This document shows positions 1 through 7,089 of a stretch of 11,616 bases of DNA, in pieces. The first letter of the stretch is position 1; every line of letters begins with the position of its first letter. The DNA is from an uncultured bacterium (lineage in GTDB: Bacteria; Planctomycetota; Planctomycetia; Pirellulales; UBA1268). The notes beneath the pieces are model-generated. The model saw nothing but the letters and a program-made list of their open reading frames with translations. It was not told where the DNA came from and did not search any database. The DNA is taken from the NCBI GenBank assembly GCA_937959175.1, contig CALGAS010000571.1:1-11616 (forward strand), given 5' to 3'. The position numbers were made by a program, and so were the translations under genes.

Positions 1-1881
1 CCCCGAGACCGCCGCCTGGGAGGCCTTGGGCCTGAGGTAACAGAGGTTGTAGCCGTCGACCGTAGGCAGCCACTCGATCGGTTCGGCGGCAAGCTCGGCC
101 CAGCCGGGCGTGCCCCTCACGGCAACCGGCTCGTCGATGAAGGCCGATCGGGCCAGGGTCGCGGTCTCCATCGCAAACAGGGCGGGCAACTCCCGGGGAT
201 TGGCGTTGAAGAACACGCGGCCACCGCCCCGCGTGGCGATGTCGGTGAGCAGCGGCGCGTCGGCGTCTGTGTCGGTGCCCAGCCCGATCACACTCACGCT
301 GCACTTTGCGGCGGTCATCTCGGCGAGCAGCTGCACGTAGTCGCCCGGCTCCTCGGCATCCATCGCGTCGGCAAAGAGGATCACATGCCGCTGACCGACG
401 TCGGTTTCCCGGAGCATGTCCCAGGCCGCCTTGAGGCCGGTATAGCAAAAGATGCCGCCCCCTTGGCTCTGCACGCTGCGGGCCGCCGAGACCAGGCTTG
501 ATCGGTTCGGACCAACCTGCACGGTCGTGTTGGAGAGCGGGTGGGCGGCGCTGTCGACCGGGATCAGCACCACCCGGTCGTTCTCTCCCAAAAGCTCGAT
601 CGCTCGCGCGGCCCCCTCGTTGGCCAGTGCCATTTTCGTCCGGCTCGTGCCGGGGGCGGTCATTGCCATGCTGCCTGAGCGGTCCATCACGATCGCCATC
701 GCCACGGCCAGCTTCCGGTGCTCTTGCTTGAGTTCCATGCTTACGGGCAGCAGCGGGTCGATGGCTGAGCCAAACCAGCCGCCTGCAGCGAAGCTCGTCG
801 TGCCGCCGATCATCGCCAGGCCCCCGCCTTGGGCGGTGACAAAAAAGTCGAGCCCCGTCACAAAATCAGGGTCGAGCCTGGAGGCCGGCACGTTGTCGAG
901 GATCACCGCCTCGGCCCCGGAGAGCACACCGACCGTGGCCTCCGCAAGGTCGGAGATCACCTGCACGGCGAAACCCTGGGCGGTGAGCACCGTTTCCAGC
1001 GGCGGATCGGCGTAGGCGGTGACGAGCACGACCCGTGGGCCGCCCTGCACTTCAACCCACTGCTCCGCGGTGTTGTTGCCCCTGATCGCATCGGCCTCCG
1101 GCAGGATCCGCACGCCGTAGCGGTGGCCGCCGGCCATGCTGAGCCGGTCGGTAAACCGCATGCGGGCGACGCCGCCGGAAATCGCCGCCGTCCGCCTGGC
1201 GATCACCCGCCCGTCGCGGAGAATCTCGATCGGCACCGAGGCATCGATGCTGCCGCGAACGACAACCTCGGCCAGCACGCCCTCCCGAGGCTGCACGCGG
1301 CGGGGCAGCGTGAGCGATGCCACGGAGTAGTCGGTGTCGGTGCGGTCGGGGGCAAGCCGGATGTCGAGCGGGGTGGCCTTGCCGGCCAGTTTCTCCGCCA
1401 GACCATCCAGCGGCTCCGTGCTGAAGCCGTCGGTGATGGCGAGCAGCCGGGCCGACCGGTTCTCGGGCATTTGGCCGAGGGCGTAGGTCACGGCCGACGC
1501 CAGCCGCGTGGCGGAGCGCGAGCCGGTGTATTCGGTGCTCCCCGAGGTCCCTCGCAGCATGCCGCCACGGACCACCGCCTCATCGGCGAAGTCGACATAG
1601 AAGATTCGATCGTCCGCCGTCTTCGACGATTCGAGAATCGTCTCCCACTCCCCAAGCCGTGGCTGGGCATACTCCCTGGCCGAATCGCTCCGGTCGACCA
1701 GCACCCAGAGGTCGAGACCGTCTCCCTGCCGCCGCAGCTGCGGCTCGGCCAGGATCAGCACGGCGACTCCCAGGCAGACCACCCGCAGCGGGCGGCCGAG
1801 ATGGAGCGACTGCCAGAACCAGCCGGCTGCGGCGAGCGCCGGCAGGAGCAGAAACCACTGAGGCTCGAGAAACCGGATCAT
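1..1881 (-). CDS. Membrane protein with two vWA domains flanking a GATase-like domain (C-terminus cut by window edge)
   Basis: I translated this frame from the ATG at 1881-1879 and it stays open for 627 codons to base 1, so the C-terminus lies outside the window. Two hydrophobic segments (about residues 8-24 and 33-46) are followed by a first vWA domain, about 55-180, with D63-x-S65-x-S67, T125 and D151 in an ITDG motif. A Rossmann-like block, about 281-390, begins GPRVVLVTA and carries a GGG turn at 352-354; it resembles the glutamine-amidotransferase-like domains found in such proteins, without a visible catalytic Cys. A second vWA domain, about 393-570, has D400-x-S402-x-S404, T481 and D505. 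The start overlaps the preceding stop in ATGA, with GGAGG five bases upstream. The vWA and TM parts are well supported; the GATase-like call is by fold pattern only. It probably acts on the outer face of the membrane as a metal-dependent protein-binding partner of the MoxR system. Confidence 0.88.
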   Translation of the reverse strand, partial: MIRFLEPQWFLLLPALAAAGWFWQSLHLGRPLRVVCLGVAVLILAEPQLRRQGDGLDLWVLVDRSDSAREYAQPRLGEWETILESSKTADDRIFYVDFADEAVVRGGMLRGTSGSTEYTGSRSATRLASAVTYALGQMPENRSARLLAITDGFSTEPLDGLAEKLAGKATPLDIRLAPDRTDTDYSVASLTLPRRVQPREGVLAEVVVRGSIDASVPIEILRDGRVIARRTAAISGGVARMRFTDRLSMAGGHRYGVRILPEADAIRGNNTAEQWVEVQGGPRVVLVTAYADPPLETVLTAQGFAVQVISDLAEATVGVLSGAEAVILDNVPASRLDPDFVTGLDFFVTAQGGGLAMIGGTTSFAAGGWFGSAIDPLLPVSMELKQEHRKLAVAMAIVMDRSGSMAMTAPGTSRTKMALANEGAARAIELLGENDRVVLIPVDSAAHPLSNTTVQVGPNRSSLVSAARSVQSQGGGIFCYTGLKAAWDMLRETDVGQRHVILFADAMDAEEPGDYVQLLAEMTAAKCSVSVIGLGTDTDADAPLLTDIATRGGGRVFFNANPRELPALFAMETATLARSAFIDEPVAVRGTPGWAELAAEPIEWLPTVDGYNLCYLRPKASQAAVSG

Positions 1882-3686
1882 GCCCGCCTCCGTGACGACC
1901 AGGCTGCCAACAGGGCTGCGGCGGCGACGACGATCCACAGCGGCGCCCACGGATCCTCGACCGACCGCTTCATGACTCGCTCCAGACGGATCGCGTCGAG
2001 CGTGTCGAGGGCCATGGCATCGCCGAGGTCGCACTCCCGCGCATCGGCAAACTGCGCAGCGGCGGTGAGCAGCGGACCTGACTCACCGGCGCTGTCAACG
2101 TCGGCAGCGGCTGCCTGAAAGTTTTGGCTGGTGATCGGTAGCGTGAAGAACCCGGGTGTTTCCGGAGCCCGCTGCTGCCGTCCTGCGGGGAGCGGGATCG
2201 CCTGCCCCGTCTCGAAGTTTTCAGCCCAGCTGCGGGGAATCTGGCGGCGAACCTCATCGACGAAGCGGGCGATCAGGACCACCACTGCGGCCGTCCTGCC
2301 GGCGGTGGAGTTGTCGAGATTCCAGTTGAGCACGAGCGACGCCGCGGCCCGGGCAGCGGCCGGCGGCGTCGGCCGCAGGAAGGCGAGCGGCCGCCCGTCT
2401 TTCCAAAGCAGCGGCGTGTCGGAAGCCGAGAGGGCGGCCTCGCCGGCAGGGCCCGAGAGGAGGCTGCCCCAGCCCAGGTCACGGACGAGCGGATGATCCT
2501 CCGCAGCCACCCAGGCCGGGTCGAATGTTCGACGCTCCGCAGCGGTCTCGCCGGGAGGATTCGCTTCCGTGGCCTTGCTGGCCGCCTCTGCCGCGACGGC
2601 CGTCAGCACCGCGGGCAGTCCAGGTTCACTCCCGAGGGCATCAACCACGAGGTCGGGCTGGCTGCCATCGATCACGAGTTCGACGCCGTCGGCCGCGGTG
2701 AGCATCTTCACGAGCAGGTCGCCGACGGAACCGGATAGCCGGTTGGCCAGCCGCACCCTCCGTGCCGCCGGCCTCACCAGCGGCAGGGTGTCGTCGATTG
2801 GCAGTGCGTCGGCCGTGAGCGAGAGCACGATCCGCTCCGTGGCGTCGGCTGGCCACGCTGCCGAGAAGGTGCGGCTCTGGCCGGCGGCAAGCTCGATCGT
2901 CTGCGGCGGAGCCAGTGGCTGCCCTGCAGCGAGGTCGCCGCTGCCGGCGTCCCGCAGGGTGAGCTCACGGGCCTGCGGCGTGTCTGAATGATTGGTGACA
3001 AGCGCCCGCCAGCGAGCCTGGCCATCGGTGATGGCAACGCGGCCACCGGAGAAGCCGACGTTGTCCTGAGGCTCCGCCACCGACAGCACCGCCACGTCGG
3101 CAGGCACGTCGGTGGACCGGTCGGTGACGAGGATCCCGCCGCCGGATGGAGCTGCAGCCAGCACGCGGGCAGCCATCACCGCGTCGGTGAATGGATGGCT
3201 GCCGAGCACCGGCTGCCAACCGTTCTCGGCCGCCTCGAGCAGCCCGTCCAGCGACGGCCCGGCGTAGAGCGGCGGCCTGCGCGGGCCGGTTTCCACGAGG
3301 TGCCAGTCGGTGCGACGGGCAGCCTGGCTCCACTGCCGCAGGCGGTTTCGCAGGGCAGCGAGCGTTTCCTGCCGGAAGGCCTGCATCGAAGCGGAGCTGT
3401 CGAGCACGACGGCAACGGTCTGCCGCGGCTCGGCACGCACCCAGCGGGGCTCGGCCAGGAGCCAGGCGAGTGCACAGGCCGCCAGGATCTGCATCCAAAA
3501 AGGCAGGGAGTGTTGGAACCGCACCAAGCGAACGCCTCCTTCGCCCGTCGGGCGGGCCCGCTCGAGGAGAAAGAGGGTGCTCGCCCGCATCAGGCGGGAC
3601 GGCTCCTGAAGAGAATGGATCACGACGATCGCGGGAATCGCGGAGAGTGCCAGCAGGCCCCAGGGATTGGCGAAGAAGAAACTCAT
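1878..3686 (-). CDS. BatA-like protein: N-terminal double TM plus vWA domain
   Basis: This 602-residue protein starts with the pattern of the Aerotolerance-regulator N-terminal (BatA) family. TM segments lie at about 9-25 and 62-78, separated by an Arg-rich loop that is probably cytoplasmic. A vWA domain follows, with an intact MIDAS: D96-x-S98-x-S100, T167 and D189 in the LVTDRS strand. A long extracytoplasmic region rich in Ala and acidic residues leads to a C-terminal TM at about 581-595 and an Arg-rich tail. Proteins of this family occur beside MoxR and DUF58 genes in Bat operons; their molecular partners are mostly unknown. This is one of three junctions with a real gap: 15 nt separate it from the DUF58 stop, and AAGGAG sits 10 nt before the ATG. 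Its own stop overlaps the next gene's start. The family call is firm; the exact role is inference. Confidence 0.9.
   Translation of the reverse strand: MSFFFANPWGLLALSAIPAIVVIHSLQEPSRLMRASTLFLLERARPTGEGGVRLVRFQHSLPFWMQILAACALAWLLAEPRWVRAEPRQTVAVVLDSSASMQAFRQETLAALRNRLRQWSQAARRTDWHLVETGPRRPPLYAGPSLDGLLEAAENGWQPVLGSHPFTDAVMAARVLAAAPSGGGILVTDRSTDVPADVAVLSVAEPQDNVGFSGGRVAITDGQARWRALVTNHSDTPQARELTLRDAGSGDLAAGQPLAPPQTIELAAGQSRTFSAAWPADATERIVLSLTADALPIDDTLPLVRPAARRVRLANRLSGSVGDLLVKMLTAADGVELVIDGSQPDLVVDALGSEPGLPAVLTAVAAEAASKATEANPPGETAAERRTFDPAWVAAEDHPLVRDLGWGSLLSGPAGEAALSASDTPLLWKDGRPLAFLRPTPPAAARAAASLVLNWNLDNSTAGRTAAVVVLIARFVDEVRRQIPRSWAENFETGQAIPLPAGRQQRAPETPGFFTLPITSQNFQAAAADVDSAGESGPLLTAAAQFADARECDLGDAMALDTLDAIRLERVMKRSVEDPWAPLWIVVAAAALLAAWSSRRRA
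1887..1891 (-). promoter_or_regulatory. Ribosome binding site of the terminal vWA gene
   Basis: GGAGG on the minus strand lies 5 nt before the ATG at 1881, inside the last codons of the BatA-like gene. Together with the ATGA overlap it fixes the start of the reading frame that runs off the window. Confidence 0.65.
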
Positions 3687-3696
3687 CCGGTTGAGT

Positions 3697-3702
3697 CTCC
3701 TT
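3697..3702 (-). promoter_or_regulatory. Ribosome binding site of the BatA-like gene
   Basis: The minus strand reads AAGGAG, ending 10 nt before the ATG at 3686 and overlapping the DUF58 stop codon region. It is one of the clearest Shine-Dalgarno sites in the window and falls at one of the gapped junctions, where reinitiation by overlap is not available. Confidence 0.75.
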
Positions 3703-4622
3703 CAGGTTGCCAGTTCCACAGCACCGGCGGGAACCGCCTCCGCCCGCAGGGCAGCCAGAAAGTCACCCCCGGCCGCCACCCGGGCGGAGACGACGCCGCG
3801 ACGGCCGCATGCCTCTCGCCAGACGGTGAAGTGCCGTTGATACGCCTGCCGGTAGCGGGCAAGCAGATCGGCGTCCACCTGCTGCCGCCGCCGGGTGAGT
3901 CGCTCCGCATCCTCAAAATCGATCGTGCCCGACCAGTCGGGCTCGCTCTCGGTGCGGGCAAAAGGGGCGAACACCAGCCCCTGGCTTCCGGCCGCGGCGA
4001 GCGCTGCCACGGCCCGCTCCGGCGGCGACTCATCGAGCAGGTCGCTGATCAGCACGCGGAGCGAACCCGCGCGAAAGGGCACGCGGTCGAGCTGGTCAGC
4101 GAGACGGGCCGGCGATGCGACGGCTGCCGGACGCAACGGGCCCGTCGTGGCATCATTGCTGCTTTCCAAGCCGTCGAGCGGCCACCTGTCGGCAACAGCC
4201 TGTTGCACGGGCAGCTCGGTGGGCTGGTCCGCGGTTGACCGTCCCAGCAGGAAGAGCCTGAGGTGCCCGCCGACTCGCAGGCTGCTCTCCAGGCAGAAGT
4301 AGATGAGCTCCCAGACCCGCCGCTCCTTCCGCTGATCCAAGAACATCGAGCCACTGACATCGCAGACGAGGTCGATCCGCGGCGTGACCTCCTCGCGGAA
4401 GAGCTTCATCGTGAACTGGCCGGTGCGGGCGGAGGCCTGCCAGTTGATGTGCCGCGGATCGTCGCCAGGCGTGTAGTGCCGGTGATCCTGGAACTCGATG
4501 GAGCTGCCGGTGCCCCGGCCAAGCACGGTGCCGGCGGTGCCGCTCCAGCGGCCGCTCTGCAGTGGCAGGCGGGCGACGGCCGCTGCCGCCTTCATGCGGC
4601 TGTGGATCTCGGCAAGGCTCAT
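3702..4622 (-). CDS. DUF58 domain protein (vWA-like MoxR partner)
   Basis: This 306-residue protein shows the DUF58 hallmark at about residues 42-65: an EF..HRHY.PGDDPRHINW block followed by SAR.G. A vWA-like fold comes next, with D88-x-S90-x-S92 (DVSGSM) and D194 in the LISD strand. I see no TM segment, although DUF58 proteins often have two N-terminal ones, so this looks like the short soluble form. DUF58 genes usually sit directly beside a moxR gene and are thought to work with the ATPase. Here the ABC exporter pair and a membrane protein separate the two genes. The start overlaps the permease stop (ATGA), and AGGGGAG lies 9 nt upstream, which supports this ATG. The family call is firm; the cellular target is unknown. 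Confidence 0.93.
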   Translation of the reverse strand: MSLAEIHSRMKAAAAVARLPLQSGRWSGTAGTVLGRGTGSSIEFQDHRHYTPGDDPRHINWQASARTGQFTMKLFREEVTPRIDLVCDVSGSMFLDQRKERRVWELIYFCLESSLRVGGHLRLFLLGRSTADQPTELPVQQAVADRWPLDGLESSNDATTGPLRPAAVASPARLADQLDRVPFRAGSLRVLISDLLDESPPERAVAALAAAGSQGLVFAPFARTESEPDWSGTIDFEDAERLTRRRQQVDADLLARYRQAYQRHFTVWREACGRRGVVSARVAAGGDFLAALRAEAVPAGAVELAT

Positions 4623-6091
4623 ACGGTCCCGCTCCCCTCGATGACTGACCGTTGCTGGAGGTGACCGACTCTGGCTGCGTCAAGCAGGCGGCTCAGTTCC
4701 CGCATCTCCCTCCACCACGGCAGCAGCATGACCAGACAGACGACGGCAATGACGATGACCCCGGCGACGCAGCAGGCAAAACTGATCTCCGCGCTGCCGC
4801 CGCTTGCTGTCAGCGAACCCAGTGAGGCCAGCGGCAGCGGGAGAAGCCACATCCAGCCGATGTGCCAGGTATCCCAACTGGTGCCGGAGGGCCTGCTTGC
4901 GTAGAAGAAATAGGCCAACACGCATATCAGCTGCACGAGACAATAGATTCCAAATCGAAGCTGGGCCTTGCGAATCCTGAAGATTGCCGGAAGCGGAAAG
5001 AGCACGGCTGCGGAGATCAGAATCCCGTAGGCCAAAGCCCGCACCACGTCGCGGTCGAGGGTACCTGCCTGCACAAGGCCGAGCCAATACATGGCCGGGA
5101 GGCAGATCGCCGTCATCACCAGCACATACACCAGGCCTGTGGCCCAGCCGGGCGTGAGCAGACCGGCGGCCAGCCGCCCGGGCGTGCCGAACCGGGCAAA
5201 CGCGGCTGCCTGTGACCTCAGATGGGCCGGCTGCTCCAGCACCGCCTCGATCGCTGAAAAGATCACCAGGGGCAGCGTGGAGATCATCGCGCTGATCGCC
5301 ACCTGCGGGGTCGCCCAGCCGGCAAACACGCACCACGTCAGGCCGATGGCCAGGCCGAGCGATCGCTTTCGCAGGGCATGGTTTTCTGCGATCGGTGCGA
5401 TTGTTGAAGCGGCAAACTGCAAGAGGGCGACGGTGTAAAAGGCCAGGGTCACCAGCAGTCCGGCCCAACTGGCGAGAAAGAGACGTGAGGGCCCGAACGG
5501 GTCGATGATCGCTCTCAGGGACAGCAACGCGAGCACGAAGACGGCGATCCGCTGCCAGAGCGGCCTGGTGGAGGTCGCGATCGCGGCCGCGGCAGCGATC
5601 ATGGAACCAGCAAACAGCCAGCCAATGACCGCGAGGTCACTGATCACGTTGATGTCGCCAAAGAAGTATCGCAGCACGACGTACGGCAGGATCGCCGACA
5701 CGATCAGCGCGGCCTGGGCCACGATCGCCAGCCACTTGCCCAACACGATCTTCGTTGCGGAAAGCCGGGTCAGTTGAACGAGGTCGAGCTTGCTCCCCGC
5801 CCGTTCACCGCTGATCGCACCGAGGCCGCGGAGCGGAATGATGATCAAGACAGCTGCAGCAACCATCACCCAGAAGAAAACCTCGAAGGTGCTCCTGCTG
5901 GACCGATTGCTCGCCTCGAAGGAGGCCACCGTGATGGCGAAAGTCAGGAACATCGCCGCCTGGAGGCCGATGAACGTCCAGGCGAAAGCCCCCGACTGCA
6001 CGCCCTGCCGCAGTTCCTTGACCACCATCGGGCTGAGCCATGACGGGTAATCATCGCCCCGCCACGCCGTTTCTGTCGCCGGGCGTGTCAT
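4619..6091 (-). CDS. ABC-2 type exporter permease, about 12-13 TM
   Basis: This 490-residue integral membrane protein has roughly 12-13 hydrophobic segments, the clearest at about 35-57, 70-88, 118-141, 151-172, 206-229, 264-284, 313-336, 350-371, 378-397, 408-427 and 434-457. After the second segment, at about 94-120, comes SGER.GSKLDLVQLTRLS followed by a GKW element. This matches the ABC-2 exporter motif in which a Glu-containing loop contacts the ATPase. The N-terminal PMVVKELRQG, just before TM1, is also typical of these permeases. I chose the ATG at 6091 because it forms an ATGA overlap with the ATPase stop and has a modest GAAGGG 9 nt upstream. A longer in-frame start at 6229 adds only an Arg/Gly-rich stretch coded within the ATPase gene. 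It should form the membrane pore with the upstream ATPase; the substrate cannot be inferred. Confidence 0.9.
   Translation of the reverse strand: MTRPATETAWRGDDYPSWLSPMVVKELRQGVQSGAFAWTFIGLQAAMFLTFAITVASFEASNRSSRSTFEVFFWVMVAAAVLIIIPLRGLGAISGERAGSKLDLVQLTRLSATKIVLGKWLAIVAQAALIVSAILPYVVLRYFFGDINVISDLAVIGWLFAGSMIAAAAAIATSTRPLWQRIAVFVLALLSLRAIIDPFGPSRLFLASWAGLLVTLAFYTVALLQFAASTIAPIAENHALRKRSLGLAIGLTWCVFAGWATPQVAISAMISTLPLVIFSAIEAVLEQPAHLRSQAAAFARFGTPGRLAAGLLTPGWATGLVYVLVMTAICLPAMYWLGLVQAGTLDRDVVRALAYGILISAAVLFPLPAIFRIRKAQLRFGIYCLVQLICVLAYFFYASRPSGTSWDTWHIGWMWLLPLPLASLGSLTASGGSAEISFACCVAGVIVIAVVCLVMLLPWWREMRELSRLLDAARVGHLQQRSVIEGSGTV
4632..4638 (-). promoter_or_regulatory. Ribosome binding site of the DUF58 gene
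   Basis: AGGGGAG on the minus strand lies 9 nt before the ATG at 4622, within the end of the permease gene. It supports this start in addition to the ATGA overlap. Confidence 0.6.
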
Positions 6092-7089
6092 CGTGAGATA
6101 CCCTTCACCATTTCCACGAATGCCTCCTCCAGCCGCCGCTGCTCGCGGCGGAACTCCACGACCGCGATGCCAGCGGTCACCATCTGCCGCAGCCCCTCGG
6201 CGAGGGCCGCGGCATCGCCTGGCGTGCATTCAAGCCGGGCTCCATCACGCCTGGTTTCCATGACCTGCCAGCCGCGGGCTGTCTTGGCCCAGTCCACAAG
6301 CGGTGTCGGATTTCCGTCGACCACAACCTGCACGACCGCGACGGTGCCCTCAGCCCCGGCCGCACCGCCGTGGGTGAGCGTGGCCGCATCTCCGTGAAAG
6401 ACCAGTCGACCGTCATCGATGAACAGCAGCGAGTCGCACATCTCGCCGAGTTCGCTGAGGATGTGGCTCGAGATAAAGAGGGTTTTGCCACGGGCAGCCA
6501 GCAGGCGAACGAGGTTCTTAAACTCCAGCCGGGCCTTGGGGTCGAGGCCGGCGGCTGGCTCGTCAAGAATCAGAAACGCGGGGTCGGGGATCAGCATTCG
6601 TCCGAAGCAGAGCCGCTGGGCCATGCCCTTGGAGAGCTTCCCCATCTGCCGGTCGGCCAGTGGCGTGAGGTCGGCGAAGTCCATCACCTCCTCGACCCGT
6701 GCCCGTCGCTGGGCCTTTCCGAAGCCGTACGAGCGGGCGAAGAAGTCGAGATACTCCCAGACGTTCATGTTGGGGTAGGTGCCAAACGCGTCGGGCATCC
6801 AGCCGACGAGCTGGCGGACCTGCCGGGGATGATTGACCACTTCATAGCCGTCGATCACCACCTGGCCCGAGGTTGGCTCGTCGAGCGTGGCCATGATCCG
6901 CATGGTCGTGGTCTTGCCGGCGCCGTTGGAGCCGATGAAGCCCACAACCCCACCGCGAGGAATCGTGAAGGAGAGGTCACGAACGGCATGCACCGTGCCG
7001 AAGACCCGGTTGAGACCGCTGACCTCAACGAGCGGGGCGACCGGAGCCTTGGCCTGCGGTGGGAGCGGCGGCATGCGGGGATCACTCAT
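6088..7089 (-). CDS. ABC transporter ATP-binding protein
   Basis: This 333-residue protein has a complete nucleotide-binding domain, at about residues 20-235. It shows Walker A GSNGAGKT (53-60), signature LSKGM (152-156), Walker B FLILDEP with catalytic E177, a D-loop AGLDP and the switch His H209. The Q-loop position reads MPD (D100), not the canonical Gln. A C-terminal domain of about 100 residues, ending in an EEAFVEMV helix, is typical of ABC-2 drug/lipid/polysaccharide-type exporter ATPases. The gene starts inside the stop of the preceding membrane protein gene and ends inside the start of its permease, so ATPase and permease are translationally coupled. There is no strong ribosome binding site before this ATG, consistent with reinitiation. 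It powers the exporter from the cytoplasmic face. The family is certain; the substrate is unknown. Confidence 0.96.
   Translation of the reverse strand: MSDPRMPPLPPQAKAPVAPLVEVSGLNRVFGTVHAVRDLSFTIPRGGVVGFIGSNGAGKTTTMRIMATLDEPTSGQVVIDGYEVVNHPRQVRQLVGWMPDAFGTYPNMNVWEYLDFFARSYGFGKAQRRARVEEVMDFADLTPLADRQMGKLSKGMAQRLCFGRMLIPDPAFLILDEPAAGLDPKARLEFKNLVRLLAARGKTLFISSHILSELGEMCDSLLFIDDGRLVFHGDAATLTHGGAAGAEGTVAVVQVVVDGNPTPLVDWAKTARGWQVMETRRDGARLECTPGDAAALAEGLRQMVTAGIAVVEFRREQRRLEEAFVEMVKGISR

Noticed and set aside
829..2118. 429-residue plus-strand open frame
   Set aside because: It is antisense to the terminal vWA gene and the end of the BatA-like gene. Its product is rich in Arg, His, Gly and Pro with no recognisable motif, as expected for a shadow frame in GC-rich DNA.
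2988..4238. 416-residue plus-strand open frame
   Set aside because: It lies opposite the well-supported BatA-like and DUF58 genes, has shadow-type composition and no domain.
6091..6229. Longer start for the ABC permease at 6229
   Set aside because: The extra 46 residues are Arg/Gly/Ala-rich and lie entirely inside the ATPase gene; the ATG at 6091 gives an ATGA overlap and a typical permease N-terminus.
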